This document shows, one piece after another, positions 26,160-37,210 of a DNA stretch of 64,000 bases. The translations under genes were made by a program, and so were the position numbers. This DNA comes from Sympetrum striolatum. Lineage: Eukaryota; Arthropoda; Insecta; Odonata; Libellulidae. Position 1 is the first letter of the stretch. Each line of letters begins with the position of its first letter. The stretch spans positions 42,379,393-42,443,392 of the forward strand of contig OX388350.1 in the NCBI GenBank assembly GCA_947579665.1, given 5' to 3'. The notes beneath the pieces are model-generated. The model had not been told where the DNA came from, made no database searches, and saw nothing but the letters and a program-made list of their open reading frames with translations.

Positions 26160-26255
26160 CTCCAGGCTGGTTGGATCTTCATTCCCCTGATTATTAGCTA
26201 CCTAGCAGTGGGAATTAGGCAACCGGGCATGATGAGGAGTGAGGTAGTTTGCCGA
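26160..26255 (+). mobile_element. SINE-like copy with conserved 20-bp core
   Basis: GGCTGGTTGGAT near 26168 matches the segment just after the tRNA-like head at 4270. About 60 bp further on comes GATGAGGAGTGAGGTAGTTT (26231-26250) followed by GCC. This links the 4.2-kb head to the core-bearing copies at 6.2 and 25.2 kb, suggesting the order head - GGCTGGTTGGAT - core within one family. Confidence 0.55.
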
Positions 26256-26408
26256 ACCTTTCGGAGCACAAAAGCTATATGTAATTAGTTTCCAATCAAA
26301 AGTGTGACAGTGACTTAAATAAAAACTTTAAATAGCATTGATTTAGGATGGATGAATTCTCTTATTCAGCATCGTTCACAATTCTGTTGTTGCTTTATTG
26401 CCGCTTAA

Positions 26409-26424
26409 TTATTATTATTATTAC
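26409..26424. repeat. (ATT)5 microsatellite
   Basis: A short uninterrupted ATT tract in AT-rich DNA. It could be the tail of a lost retroelement, but no attached body is recognised. Confidence 0.7.
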
Positions 26425-27008
26425 AGCCATAAAAAGGCCTAGATCAAAGTAAATAGAGGGTACATTTTGGTCTGTATAAGACCAAAAGACAATTGATAAT
26501 ATCCAGTTATAACGGCAGGAGCATTTGTTTCGTTATTGCACCTAATTGGCGGCATCTGTCCCCGTTGCATCAAAGCGAGCTAGGATGTTAGCGTGTAGGA
26601 ATTCCGAAAGCAGACGGCGCAAGAGAGGACTTTGAGGGAAACATCTGTGATCTCTGTACGCCTTACCCCTCGCTTCCAAAAATGCGGTGGGTCCGAGACA
26701 CACTAAGATGGTTCCATTCTCAGCTACTCGGTCAATAAGGGTAGGAGGGCGTGGCAGGGTTTGACGCCATCCCCACTCCCGAATTAAGTATCGGAGGAGA
26801 AGTGCAAAAAGGGACAACAAGTTGCCATGTCGATATTCTCCCATTTTTTCCTCTTCTCCACTTTCGCCGCTCTCCATTTTTTCCGTTTGATTAAATCATC
26901 GGCGAAAAAATGATAGAACCTTCTCTTCTTCATCGATCAACACTTTTCGGAAGGGCGCTGATGGGTTTGCTTTTGTCGGCCCTTCTGGTCCCCCAGATGC
27001 GCTGATGG
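26425..27008. other. GC-richer non-coding stretch next to the foldback element
   Basis: Minus-strand frames at 26542-26877 (111 codons) and 26896-27111 have no recognisable domain. No splice or promoter signal stands out. It ends at the 10-bp direct repeat that flanks the foldback element. Confidence 0.4.
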
Positions 27009-27423
27009 ATTGTTTTTCTCGGTTACGTGACAACTCAGAGAGCGTCAACTTAAGGTACGACAACTCATGATTGCGACAACTCATCGGAACTGGAAACTCA
27101 CCGTGCGACAACTGTCCGTGCGATTATTTATCACATCAACAACAGATCGCTACGACAATTTTCATTAATAAATCATTAACTAGTTTAATCAGTAATCGAC
27201 GAAACGACTGTCGCTTAATTAACGTTCATAATTTGATATTATTTCAATTGTCGTGGCGATCTGTTGCCGGCACGATGAGTAGTCGCATGGTCAGTTGTCT
27301 CACGGTAAGTTGTCGCACTGTCAGTTTTCGGGTCCGATAAGTTGTCGCAGCCATCAGTTGTCGAGCGATGAGTTGTCGAACTCTTGAGTTGTCGCACTCT
27401 TAGTTGTCGGGTCATTGTTTTTC
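27009..27423. mobile_element. Foldback-type element with phased sub-repeats and 10-bp target duplication
   Basis: The perfect direct repeat ATTGTTTTTC (27009-27018 and 27414-27423) flanks 395 bp. The left arm carries CGACAACT-type motifs at 27028, 27043, 27058, 27074, 27091 and 27106. The right arm carries the reverse complement AGTTGTCG at 27293, 27308, 27323, 27340, 27356, 27371, 27387 and 27402. Spacing is 15-17 bp on both sides, in matching order from the centre outward (15, 17, 16, 15). An inner inverted block (AACAGATCGC..ACGACAATT at 27140-27159, and its complement at 27246-27267) brackets a centre of about 85 bp. No transposase is encoded. Foldback families and 9-10 bp target duplications (as in Mutator-like elements) are known; assignment to a superfamily is inference. 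Confidence 0.85.
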
Positions 27424-30400
27424 CACCCGCTTCTTCTTTTTTTCCGATTCTCACTTTCTCTCGCGATCGGTCGCCTCCGGGAATAATTCCGATCATTACC
27501 GGAGGCTGTGTCGCCAACGGCTGACTGATTCCACAAAGGCGACGCTTTTGCATTTTTCTCGGGCGCCGGAGTTGGCATTTATCGATCGAATCCGGAGTCT
27601 TTTGTGTTCTCATCCAGATAAATGGCGATTGTCGATTTCGATCTCTCTGAATGGCATCGGTAATTATCTTAAAGGCTTAGTGAATGAACTGTTATTCATT
27701 TCTTATTGCCCCCGCAACATCGTATGGTCCAGATGGGGTAGATTGCTTCCCCCAGTGAATAAAACACTCAAGAGAATCTGGAACTAAAATTTAGATGAAA
27801 CTTTTCTATGATAACTTTACATCTGTGGAAGTAGTTGTGATTTTTAAAGGTGCGTCGACAGCTGAGTTAATTTTGCAACAACTTACATATGTTTTATTAT
27901 TCGCGACAATAAGGTTATTAGCAGTTAATCGGAGAGAATCAAAGGTCTATTATAACTGTTAATTTTACAAATGTATGAACGTTACCGCCCAAAACTGCTA
28001 CCCCTCTCATGGTAGGCCCGCCCCTGCCTCACACTTATCGAATCATGGTCAATTAAAGTGGACAACAAGGGTTTAACAGAATCTCCCTTAACCTGGTCAG
28101 GGATTACCCGACTAATCAGGTGTCGACCTCAGTACCGTGTGGTATGTACCATTCCAAAAATCCTAGCTTGAATATGCCATATTTAACAATATATTAGATT
28201 ACGATAGGGTAAGGTCTAACTTAACCCAATCGTAATGAAAAATCAATAGGATCAGCAGACTTCGTTTTGCAGTCTTCTTGAACCAACTATCGTTGAAGTA
28301 GCTTACCTCTCAAGACTTCTCCTGACATCAGCTCCTATTCCAGAAGATAATGTTTATATTAACATGAATCGGTCGTCTCTTGTAGTGAAAAAAGTTCAAG
28401 AAACCAAATTCCTAATTCATGAATTTATCAGATTAAATGGTCAAATACCGTGATCCCATTATTACAACGTAGATATAATAAAAAACGTCATTTTATAGTG
28501 AACAAAAAATTTAAAAATTAAAGCAGTTGTGCATGAAGGGATGAACTAGAAACAAATCAACAACAACAAACTAAATAAATACGTTTTAGTACAAAATTAT
28601 TTACTCAATAAATTATTTGCATGAAAATTTGTTCTGTCTTTTTGATAATGAATCGTGGGATAATTGAATACTTTTAACGAACTCTTTGTAAATATTGTTG
28701 AGAATTTGCGAAAATGCTCGAAGAGAACGTATAGAGGGAGCAATAGTAACTATTCCAAGATCCTAAAGTCTGCACTATAGTAAATAGCACAACAAACATA
28801 AGAGACGGAAACGGATGAGTGTTCGCAATCGTTCTCAGATAGAGCAAAGTCGTCTTACAATAGCGCAGAAGATGCGACGCAGAATCCACGAGTAGAGTCA
28901 TCCCCATTGAGCCCCATCGTATATCACAGAGAAACAATTGAATCACCTCGGGATTGACTAGGAAGCGCTCAAGTGACCACTTCACCATTAAACATACTGT
29001 CAAGTCTCGAACCGGGATCAAGTAATTCGCCGTCGATTCATCTTCCTTCAAGCCAAACCAGTTTATCAAGCCTCTCCGGCTTGATGCCTTTGGTGATTAG
29101 TTTGGGTGTTATTCAATTTGGCGATTGCTCCTTTCACTGCATATTTCGCGAAAGATAACGGCCTTGCCTCCTTGGAGGAGTTGATTGGGTCCCTCAGCTG
29201 CTTTTATTGCTTCAGACGAGTGGCCAAGAACAGTGTTGACGCAATGGATTAACCGATTCTATCGAGAAGCCGTCTTCAGCCTCCTGGAAAAATTAATCAA
29301 GTCGTCAAATAGTGGGCTGAATGGTTTTGTCGAAGGGGTGGCAAAGATTCGTTCAGTGAAGGAATGATTTAGCTGTTTCATTTATAAAGTTCTATTTTTG
29401 ATATGCGTTATGAGACGGTATTAATGAGAAGTTTTGTGCCCATTCGAGAGCCTACGCAGGTTAACATTTTCAGCATTTTCACAGATGGAATCAAACGTTA
29501 GATTCTTGAGTACGATGTAATTTTAGATGACATGGTCTCTTCCCAGCGTAAGCCCTTTATCAATATTCATACATAAAAACGTCATTTTTAATGTTTATTA
29601 ATCTTTGAACATGTCTATTGGTTATTATAATTACAGAAATATTGCAAAAAGGTGATTCCTTTTTCTAAGACCTGACTATTGTAATGAGGGTGTCGATTTG
29701 TGAACATTTTTCTTCAGTTTTTCGGATGTTAAAGATAACTATTGAGATTAAATTTTTACATTATATAAAACTCAATTTTACAACTTATCATAATCTACAT
29801 ATACAATAAACCAAATGTAATTGATACATTTGCAACTATACTGATAATATATATGTGAGCATTGAAAACAAATAGCATAAATATCTAAAGTTAGAGGTAA
29901 AGAGACACATTAGTTGTCAAACCAATAGTTTTGCAAATGTTAATATAAGATGAAAAAGAATTGAAACAGATACAATTTAAAGGAAACATAAATGGACATA
30001 AGAATCTTTAGAAATAATACAAAACAAACCATATACAGTTGATATAAAAACAATATTAAAGATATAATATCTTTAAAAGAATATACAACCATATAAAGCC
30101 GTATTGAATTTATTATTAATATAATATCTTTAATATTTTATCTTCATTCCTCTAATATAATCGAAATTTAACCTTTAAGCGGCAGCGGATAAATTAGCGT
30201 TCTTTTTTCTTACATTATCATTCACACTCCTCTCACATGAAAGCAGCGTGTAGTTGACCGTTTCGCATTTTTCCATTACGTAAATGGAGTTACCTAACAT
30301 TACTAGGTCAAGCAAGCTTTCGCACTCTGCTGTTCAGCTATCTACAACTCTCTCTCGATTCCATTAATCTTATTTTTTCCTCCGATCCCTCGATAGAGAC

Positions 30401-30590
30401 GAGCGTTGAAAAAGCATCGAAATTCCGGTGACGACCTTCGCCTTTAAGTCGAAATCTCGACCTCTCTTCAAAATCCAAGTAATTTCGCCACCTTGTTATC
30501 CACTCCAGCCGGATCCCGTCCTTTCGCCTCGCTAACTCGAGACAAGAATTTCACAAAACAATGATTTTTCCCCGTTTTTCTTTTTCGCAA
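27424..30590. other. Non-coding stretch; scattered unrecognised frames
   Basis: Frames at 27404-27787 (plus, 127 codons) and 28674-29069 (minus, 131 codons) are among the longest in the window, but neither has a domain or residue pattern I recognise. A small hairpin (arms 28198-28210 and 28224-28236, 12 of 13 pairs) is present. 29600-30150 is AT-rich with short ATATTAAAGATAT palindromes. Confidence 0.4.
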
Positions 30591-30594
30591 AACG

Positions 30595-30900
30595 GTGCGG
30601 AATTCGTTTTTTTCGCACGAGAGAGAGAGAGAGATTTTCGGTTCCTTTTGTGCGGACGAAAAAGCACTCGGCGCAGGCGTTGAAAAGAGTCTCCTCTCCG
30701 AAGTTTTTGGCGCTGTTTCGTCGAGAGAATGCTCTCGCAAATTGCCTCCGGGGGTGGCGTCGGGGGCGTCGCGACGCGCTCTCGAGCGATACGTGGGACG
30801 GTAGGCGTCTCCATCGCGAGAGCCATCGGAGGAATTGGGAACAGCAGCGCTTCCCGCGTTTTAAAATTCCCCTTTGCGTGTATGTGTTCATCCAAATTTC
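30595..30900. other. CpG-rich patch
   Basis: GC- and CpG-rich in an AT-rich neighbourhood, with many CG dinucleotides between 30700 and 30830 and a short (GA)n run near 30621. Frames are open on both strands (up to 127 codons minus, 105 codons plus), which points to composition and not to one exon. It could be an unmethylated promoter or first-exon region, but no TATA, initiator or coding family can be asserted. Confidence 0.4.
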
Positions 30901-31078
30901 GAGGCTTAGAAACACTCGAGTTTGTTGCGTCAGTCTTATTTCAAATCGAAAAAGAAGAAAACGCTAAGTGAGGTTAAATATATATTATACATTTTCCAAG
31001 CCATGCATACTACATTCACTCGTGGTTCAGTAAACTATTAGTTTTGTTTGTATTGTTTCTTAAAAGTGCTTCGACAAC
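30901..31078. other. Non-coding stretch
   Basis: Returns to AT-rich composition. Nothing recognised. Confidence 0.4.
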
Positions 31079-31168
31079 TCAGGCCATTTCTCACATGGGC
31101 TCCTACCAGGAATCAAACCCGGGACAAAGTAGAGCGCCTTGTCCGCTTCACCTTCCGGGAGCCCCAAA
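31079..31168 (-). mobile_element. tRNA-like SINE head or tRNA pseudogene, minus strand
   Basis: On the minus strand GGGCTCC and GGAGCCC could pair as a 7-bp acceptor-like stem about 70 nt apart. Between them is a B-box-like GGGTTTGATTCC in a plausible T arm (CCGGG..CCTGG). No proper anticodon arm forms. It is therefore a tRNA pseudogene or SINE head, not a functional tRNA. Confidence 0.5.
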
Positions 31169-32855
31169 AAGGTTCTGGTTCATTCTAATTCAAAATTGGA
31201 ATAGAAAAAAATCTTTAAGTGAAGAAAAATAAATAATATAGGAGATATTATTACATTTAATGACGAGCTCAAATTACACTCAAATTTTTAACATAACATA
31301 ACTTTTGCAAGTAAAGATTCGCCAAAAAAGCATACTCTTTCCAAAAAATTAAACACAAATATTTTAATACTGAATATGTTGTATTATCATGAGATAAATA
31401 CAAGTTACTTATTCCTCTACAGTTTATATACGAATATGTTTGGCCTGAAGTTTGTATGCCCTTTTTGTTGGATTCTGTATATATTTGTTAATAAAATATA
31501 TTTATTTTGTTAAATATTACACATATTGTGAACTTGGAAGAATGTATGAACATCGAATATTACGCAGATCACTGAGAAATCATTACGGCACACCATTTGA
31601 GAAGTACGTAATGGACTCGGTGTGAATTTTTGATTACTAAATGAATTGATAATTTCGTAACCCCATCGCATTAACACCAGCCGTCCCAGAGATACCGAAA
31701 TCAAGCTTCAACTCAAAATATAATTTATATTCGTTCTCTTCATGTTTTCATATGTGGATACCACTATACCACAATAGTTGCTGTATCAACACTAATTTAA
31801 GCTGGTCTGTATGTCATTTTAAATACATGGATGTTGCTTGGATCCCCATAGCCACAAAAGCCCTGGAATGATACTCAGTGGACAAGACTGGAAGTGTGGC
31901 AGTTCACTCTTCTTTTCTTCACTCAGCCATTATCCTAGTAGTGGAAAACGTCTTCCTAAGTGCAACGTAATGACCTCATGAATAACGCTTTTCAAAGTAT
32001 TCACAACTGTGAACAAGACTGAGAGAAAATAAAATTAAAGATGCATTTTCCCTATTCCGGACCTAAAGACAACTGAAAATATTCCAGTCACAGAGATGTT
32101 TTAGCAGGTACTCATTCAACCTTAGGGAAAGCAAAATGTAGTACTGGGATGTGCCAACCACCTCATTACTCAGCTGAAGAGCTGCAGCTCAACACCTAAT
32201 TAGCAACGTTGAGCTCCGTTAAGTTTTCCATTTTAAGAGAAAATTTCACACTATTTAAAGAGGCAGAGGAATGAATTAGATGGATAATCATATTACTTTC
32301 TTTTGTTTCAAATGCGGAACGGAAAGTACGCGCAGCCTAAAAATCGAAACATTCCTACGAGCTTCTAGGTATACATGGATTGGAAAAGTTGTACAAAGAC
32401 CGCGGTATATTATATACGTTTTGAATAGTTATTTATTATATAAATAATCTGATACAAGTTATATAGCAACGCAAATATGCATAGTGTACGATAAGTTTTC
32501 TTATGTTTCACCTCTTTGATAATCTACTTCTATATAATACATGATGTGGACCTTTGCATTTATATATAATATAGTTTCTGGCACAAGTACTAGCTTGGAC
32601 AAGCCCGAGATGTTTAAGTAAAAAGGTACAGAAATATTAAAAAAATTTCTCTACCAAACTCAGAAGTCAAAGCGTGGAAACAGATATCATTTAGTAATTT
32701 ACTAAAACACAGAATTAAAATTTAATGATTATTTATTTACCTACCATGATATATTTGCATAATTATATATATTTTTAATGATTTGTTGTTAAGATTTTGT
32801 TATTTATACTTAATTATATTCTTGAATAATTAGTTATCGATTATCAATCCTCCAT
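31169..32855. other. AT-rich non-coding stretch, nothing recognised
   Basis: No notable open frames (the longest is 64 codons, 31510-31704 minus) and no repeats recognised before the minisatellite near 32.86 kb. Confidence 0.5.
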
Positions 32856-32859
32856 CGCT

Positions 32860-32970
32860 GTAGAATTATTTATCTTTATCACCGTCTAATTATTTATCCC
32901 CAATTAAATTATTCCTCACTCAAATTATTCATCGTCGAATCGTAATTATTTACTACTGTTTAAATATTTA
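32860..32970. repeat. Degenerate minisatellite, about 20-bp unit
   Basis: AATTATT recurs at about 32864, 32888, 32907, 32923 and 32944, and a related AAATATT near 32962, separated by 16-24 bp. Several units also share TATC and ATCG..GT blocks. Unit lengths vary, so this is an old array. Confidence 0.55.
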
Positions 32971-32974
32971 TCGC

Positions 32975-33353
32975 TGATACAATCACCTTTTACTATGACG
33001 AAACTTCTGCTGAATAAATGCGGCCTCCCGCATTATCATATTTGGTTAGACTCTTATCGTAATCAAAGCATTCCGATATGCTCTCATCGATTTCTTCCTC
33101 TAACAACGCGTAGCATAGCCTAAAATAAAGGCCACGTGGTGTGGTCCGCACCAAGTTAATCTTCCTAAGCAAGAGCAGGGGAAAAAGGGAATAGCTGTTA
33201 CCCAGCAAAACAGCGCACGCGCCTTGGAGAAAAGAGGAGGGGAAAAATAAAAAATTAAGTGGAATAATCGCGTTCGCACTCTTACAAGCCTCATAAGCGC
33301 ACTCGAAAGCATGCCCACCAAAAAGCTGCCCTCTTTACGGACAAAATGCGGTC
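32975..33353. other. Non-coding 3' flank of tRNA-Arg
   Basis: Two overlapping minus-strand frames (32993-33208 and 33100-33321, 71-73 codons) have no recognisable domain. Nothing else is seen. Confidence 0.4.
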
Positions 33354-33360
33354 AAAAAAA
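33354..33360 (-). terminator. Pol III terminator of tRNA-Arg copy 1
   Basis: Seven consecutive A on the plus strand (T7 on the transcribed-sense minus strand) start 8 bp beyond the 3' end of the tRNA. This is the usual position and length for an RNA polymerase III stop. Confidence 0.85.
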
Positions 33361-33368
33361 TTATACTG

Positions 33369-33441
33369 CATCCCTGCCGGGATTCGAACCCGGGACCTTT
33401 GGATTAGAAGTCCAACGCGCTATCCACTGCGCTACAGGGAC
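33369..33441 (-). tRNA. tRNA-Arg(TCT): tRNA-Arg, anticodon TCT, copy 1
   Basis: A complete 73-nt cloverleaf on the minus strand: acceptor GTCCCTG / CAGGGAT (a G-T pair at position 1-72), D arm GCGC..GCGC, anticodon stem TTGGA / TCCAA with loop CTTCTAA, variable AGGTC, and T arm CCGGG TTCGAAT CCCGG, discriminator G. The anticodon TCT (complement at 33406-33408) reads AGA arginine codons. There is no intron. CCA is not encoded, as usual in eukaryotes. Internal A and B boxes are intact and a T7 terminator follows. All 73 nt are identical to the gene at 46860-46932, while the flanks differ, so either gene could be the source copy. The G-T first pair is shared by both. Confidence 0.97.
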
Positions 33442-34599
33442 ATGATGTTTCGCTGCCTATCTTTGGTTTTAAGAATGGGTGGCCCTCGGGACGGCTGAGC
33501 GCCAGCTGGGCCGTAGCCGGTGGTTCTCTCTGGTTGGTGGAGGATTGGGTACCGTTAGGAAAGGCCATGGTCTCGCTAAAGCTCGGCGGTCGGGACGGGG
33601 CTGTTGCTGTTTAGGCCGTACCTGAACGGCTTCTTTTTGCCGCTGTTAATCTCGGCGTCTGCCAAGATTGGAACGTTATGTCAACGTCGGATATGATTCG
33701 CTCCTCGGTGAATTATGTTCGTTTGATTTCCCGCGCTCGCTCATGAGCGTTGGATTCGAGATCTCTGTACAAAATCACGCTATTTTTTTAGTATTCTTGT
33801 GTTATCAAAGAATGGGGTGTCTAAAAATCGTTGATATATTTTCCGAAGGCTCACAATGCCTGTCTGGTAAGCTTGTGGAATCGGCACAAATGCTCCAATC
33901 CGGAAAATATTTCCATCTGTACTTACAGATTGATTTAAGAGAAATTGACAGGTGACTAACCGGGAATTGGTGAATGTATAGATCAGGAATGGAGTCTAGG
34001 AGGTAGTTAATACTTGTAGTTATGTATTTGAATGTATTTAATATAACGAATACCTTCGAAACTTTGCATATTTCAAAAAGTTATCTAACAAAGTAAGTAA
34101 GTCGCATTGCAAAAATATCGGTATATGATGATGTTCCATTGACGAACCTTTTGTCGTTTCTAATTACTATTTTGCAAAAATACTCGAAAAGCAAGAAAAG
34201 GGAAAATATATACATATTTATTATCAACCGACCCGCCCTTTATCATTATCCGAATGTTTTCCTTATTGTTTTAAGATCAAACCAGAGTTCACAGTACTTC
34301 ACTAATCTTCAATTGATTTTAGAGTTATCAACGTCATAATAAGGCAGCTTTGGCGTGGTACAGTGTTACATGTTTGAAAAGTCCTATCTCCGGAAGAAAA
34401 GCCCATACAATAATCACATACTCAGAACTCATACAAACTTCAATACGTAAGCATTGATCCCTTAGTTCTTCTTAGTATCTAATTTGGGTGTTAATTTCTA
34501 CCACGTGTAGTATCTATTATATATAGACGCTTCTCCGGATATACCTATATACACATTCATTCATAGGGGATCAAAATTCTAACCATGTTCCACAAGTGC
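33442..34599. other. Non-coding stretch, GC-richer upstream of tRNA-Arg
   Basis: 33470-33660 is GC-rich and lies directly upstream of the tRNA on its own strand. No TATA-like element can be singled out. The 95-codon frame at 33668-33955 (plus) is not recognised. 34000-34560 is AT-rich. Confidence 0.4.
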
Positions 34600-35512
34600 C
34601 ACCGACTTGAAATTTTTACGACGTTATGGCCATGACGTGTAACCTCCTGGAAAAAGCCGACTTTGAACCTCGGTGTCATGGGTTCGATTCCAGAAGGCCC
34701 CAAAGTCGCGATTTTCCCCGTAAGATTACATGACGGGGATTTTCGAAAATTTTTTTGAGGCACTTCCCGGAAAAGGAGAGATTTGAAATTCGAGGGATCG
34801 CTAGAAGCCGCTCAACTCCAACGTATATCAGAAAGACATCGCCGAATATTGTCCATGGTTTGATGCTAGGTCGGTGCAAAAATCGGCCGTTTAAAATGCA
34901 TTGCGGCGATTTTGAAGATTTTTTTTGGATCCTTTCCCGATAACATGGATACTTGAAACTCAGCACGTGGATAGATATAACGAATATATTTCATAATCAA
35001 ATTTTAGATGTTCGCCGATGGTCCTTGGTTCGATGCCAGAGGGCCATTTGCACTTCTCAATGCATTTCTTACGGAGATAACGGAAACAAAATTTATTTAC
35101 TTCTCGGCAAGCTATCGACTTCAAACTTTGCATGATAGAAGAGCAAGTCTTTACAAATCTAACTGTGCATTCACAGCTTACAATATTTCCTGGGTTCGAC
35201 ACCAGGTGTCTCTGCAATCAGAAGTTGATCCGATTTTTAGGTATTATTTTGAAACCTTTCCCAGTAATATAGAAACTTGAAATTCGGCATATAGATACAG
35301 ATCATAATTAACTTTCAGAAACATTTTTTAGATTTCAAAGATTGTCCTTGGTTCGACTCCTGAGAGCCATTTACATATTAGAAAATTAGAACGTCTTTTG
35401 AGGCAGTTGTAGCCAATATTTCTGCTTGAATTTTCACTCATAGTTAGAGATGGTGATCTTCTATTGTGCTGCTAAGTAAGGTCAAAGTAAAGACCCGGGT
35501 TCGATGCCAGAC
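34600..35512 (+). repeat. Diverged tandem array, about six units of 148-176 bp, each with a B-box motif
   Basis: A GGTTCGATNCC-like motif occurs at 34681, 34857 (GGTTTGATGC), 35027, 35193, 35350 and 35498. Spacings are 176, 170, 166, 157 and 148 bp, shrinking steadily. It is usually preceded by GTCC(T/A)T and followed by CCAG and a GGCC or TCT block. Between B boxes each unit holds a second marker, ACTTGAAATTCGGCATATAG in its best form (35274), with variants at 34605, 34781, 34951, 35118 and 35425, and often CTTTCCC a little before it. The order is kept in every unit, so this is an array and not scattered motifs. No A box or tRNA fold is present. Divergence between units is high. Confidence 0.75.
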
Positions 35513-36986
35513 ACATAAATTGAAGAGAATTGGAAGAATATTTCCAATTCTTTTTTTTTCTTTTGATGGCCGTCCCCATATGATGCCGACATGAAAATAG
35601 TGTTGTCGATCTGCTTGCAGTATGCAAGCAACATTTTACTCGTACTATACTAGTTCTACAATGTATACACCTACTTATTTTACGAAGTATACTACTTTTA
35701 GTTGTACCAAGTATGCTACTGCCTACTGTTGATTCGGAGTAGAGTTAGGCTACTACTCTAAGTAACTTCTCTTGCTTCAATATTATTATATACAAATCAC
35801 ACATTAGTTATTTGAAATTAGTAAACGTTCGACGATATTCCGGAAAGTCATATTCGGGTCAAACAGTTGGCAGTCATGCGGTGGCTTTTCCGGGATAAGT
35901 TTGAGTCATGTGTTTGTTGATGAGAACAAGGAAACTTTGGAAATTTGAGCCGAAAATGAAATAATTGGCTGCTCTTAGGATGGGAGCATTTCTTGCTCAT
36001 GTGCCGATGGAGGAAGCGAAACATTTAGTTTCGCAGGTAAACATTTTGTCTCGCAACAGGAAATTCCGAACTGAAGCTATAAACCGCCGTTATCAACAGC
36101 AGAAGCTGTAACTTCGTCAAACTTCATATTCTAACCTGACATTTCCTTCATAAGGTATTAGACGCACGTGTCTTATCATTATATAGCATTACCGTATCAC
36201 ATAACTAGTGAGATTATCATGTCCGTTTTGAAATTGTTAGGAAAAGAAGATGCATTCTTTCTAACATGTAATGCATTCTTTATTATCTTAGATACTATTT
36301 AGGAATGATATAATCGATGTGAGAAGAAGACGTAACTTCGTGGAAAGCCATAGAATAATATGTATTTTATATTATTTAGATATGAGGCAAATTTATCGAA
36401 ATTCGGGTTTTCGAATTTATGTCTGTGTATAAAATAACTAATAATCTTTTCTATATTAACATTAATAATGGTAATTTTCTTCCGGTCTAAAGCTATTTCA
36501 TTAAAGCATTGAGTTAATAAATATTTCATTTACCGAGGTGTTTCGTTGACATTAAACAGAGATTACAACTATCTTGTAATGGCGCGGTTCTTTTTTAAAA
36601 GGTTTTGCGGTATCTGTAAGGCTGTGTTACTCACTCTTTCCGAATGCTCGCTGGCTTACATTGATAAAGTTTATCTTCAATAAACCTGTGGTCTATTAAT
36701 TAACGGAAAGCTTTTAACGGAGGTTCAGTTAATACTAGCAATAAGAAATTCAACTTGATAATGAAATCAAATGTTTGCAAACAGGTTTTCCCTTGATTAT
36801 AGTTTTACGTAGGAGGAGGATCGACAGATATCAGTGGTAAGGATGTGCATTATATGTACTCTTGTTTCCCATAATTAGGTATTATTTCACCAATGAGGAA
36901 AGCTAGGGCAAACTACCTCTTAAAAGCTTTGAAAGCTAATGATTGTTTAGCATGCAACCAGCCTATGAAAGATGTTCAAGAAGAAA
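35513..36986. other. Non-coding AT-rich stretch, nothing recognised
   Basis: No repeats or RNA genes recognised. A minus-strand frame at 36299-36529 (76 codons) is AT-driven. Confidence 0.5.
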
Positions 36987-37109
36987 TTAATCCAAAAAAA
37001 ACTCCATGAGTGAAAACGTTTACCAAACCACAAGTATCTCGTGGAGTTGTTTTTATTTATTCTTGCGGTTTAGTAAATGTTTTCTCTCATGGAGATTTTT
37101 TTGCATTAA
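36987..37109. repeat. Long hairpin, 48-bp arms, 27-bp loop
   Basis: Arms 36987-37034 and 37062-37109 pair at 42 of 48 positions. Shared blocks include CTCCATGAG, GAAAAC and AAACC on the left strand. The element is a closed palindrome of 123 bp with no open frame. It is unrelated in sequence to the hairpins at 2641 and 52875 but similar in architecture. A palindromic MITE remnant or a hairpin RNA source are both possible. Confidence 0.75.
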
Positions 37110-37210
37110 TAAGTACCACAAAGTAACACCTGATTCTGTGTCAAGAAATTGATCGTTCCACATCACCATATTTATATACAGCATAAACAAAAATTCCCAA
37201 GGGAGAATGG

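Noticed and set aside
27293..27409. CRISPR-like array (8-bp repeats with variable spacers)
   Set aside because: Repeats and spacers are far too short, the array is mirrored in the opposite arm, and the context is eukaryotic.
27239..27613. 124-codon minus-strand frame with repeated RQL and TTH-like residues as a repetitive protein
   Set aside because: The repeats are simply the translated AGTTGTCG sub-repeats of the foldback element; the 15-17 bp unit is not a multiple of three throughout.
28198..28236. Small hairpin as a regulatory RNA
   Set aside because: Only 12 of 13 pairs in a 39-bp unit; such stems are common by chance in AT-rich DNA.
28674..29069. 131-codon minus-strand open frame as a gene
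   Set aside because: No recognisable domain, no supporting splice or start context, and overlapping plus-strand frames in the same bases.
31079..31168. Functional tRNA gene on the minus strand
   Set aside because: An acceptor-like 7-bp stem and T arm are possible, but no anticodon arm of the right size forms.
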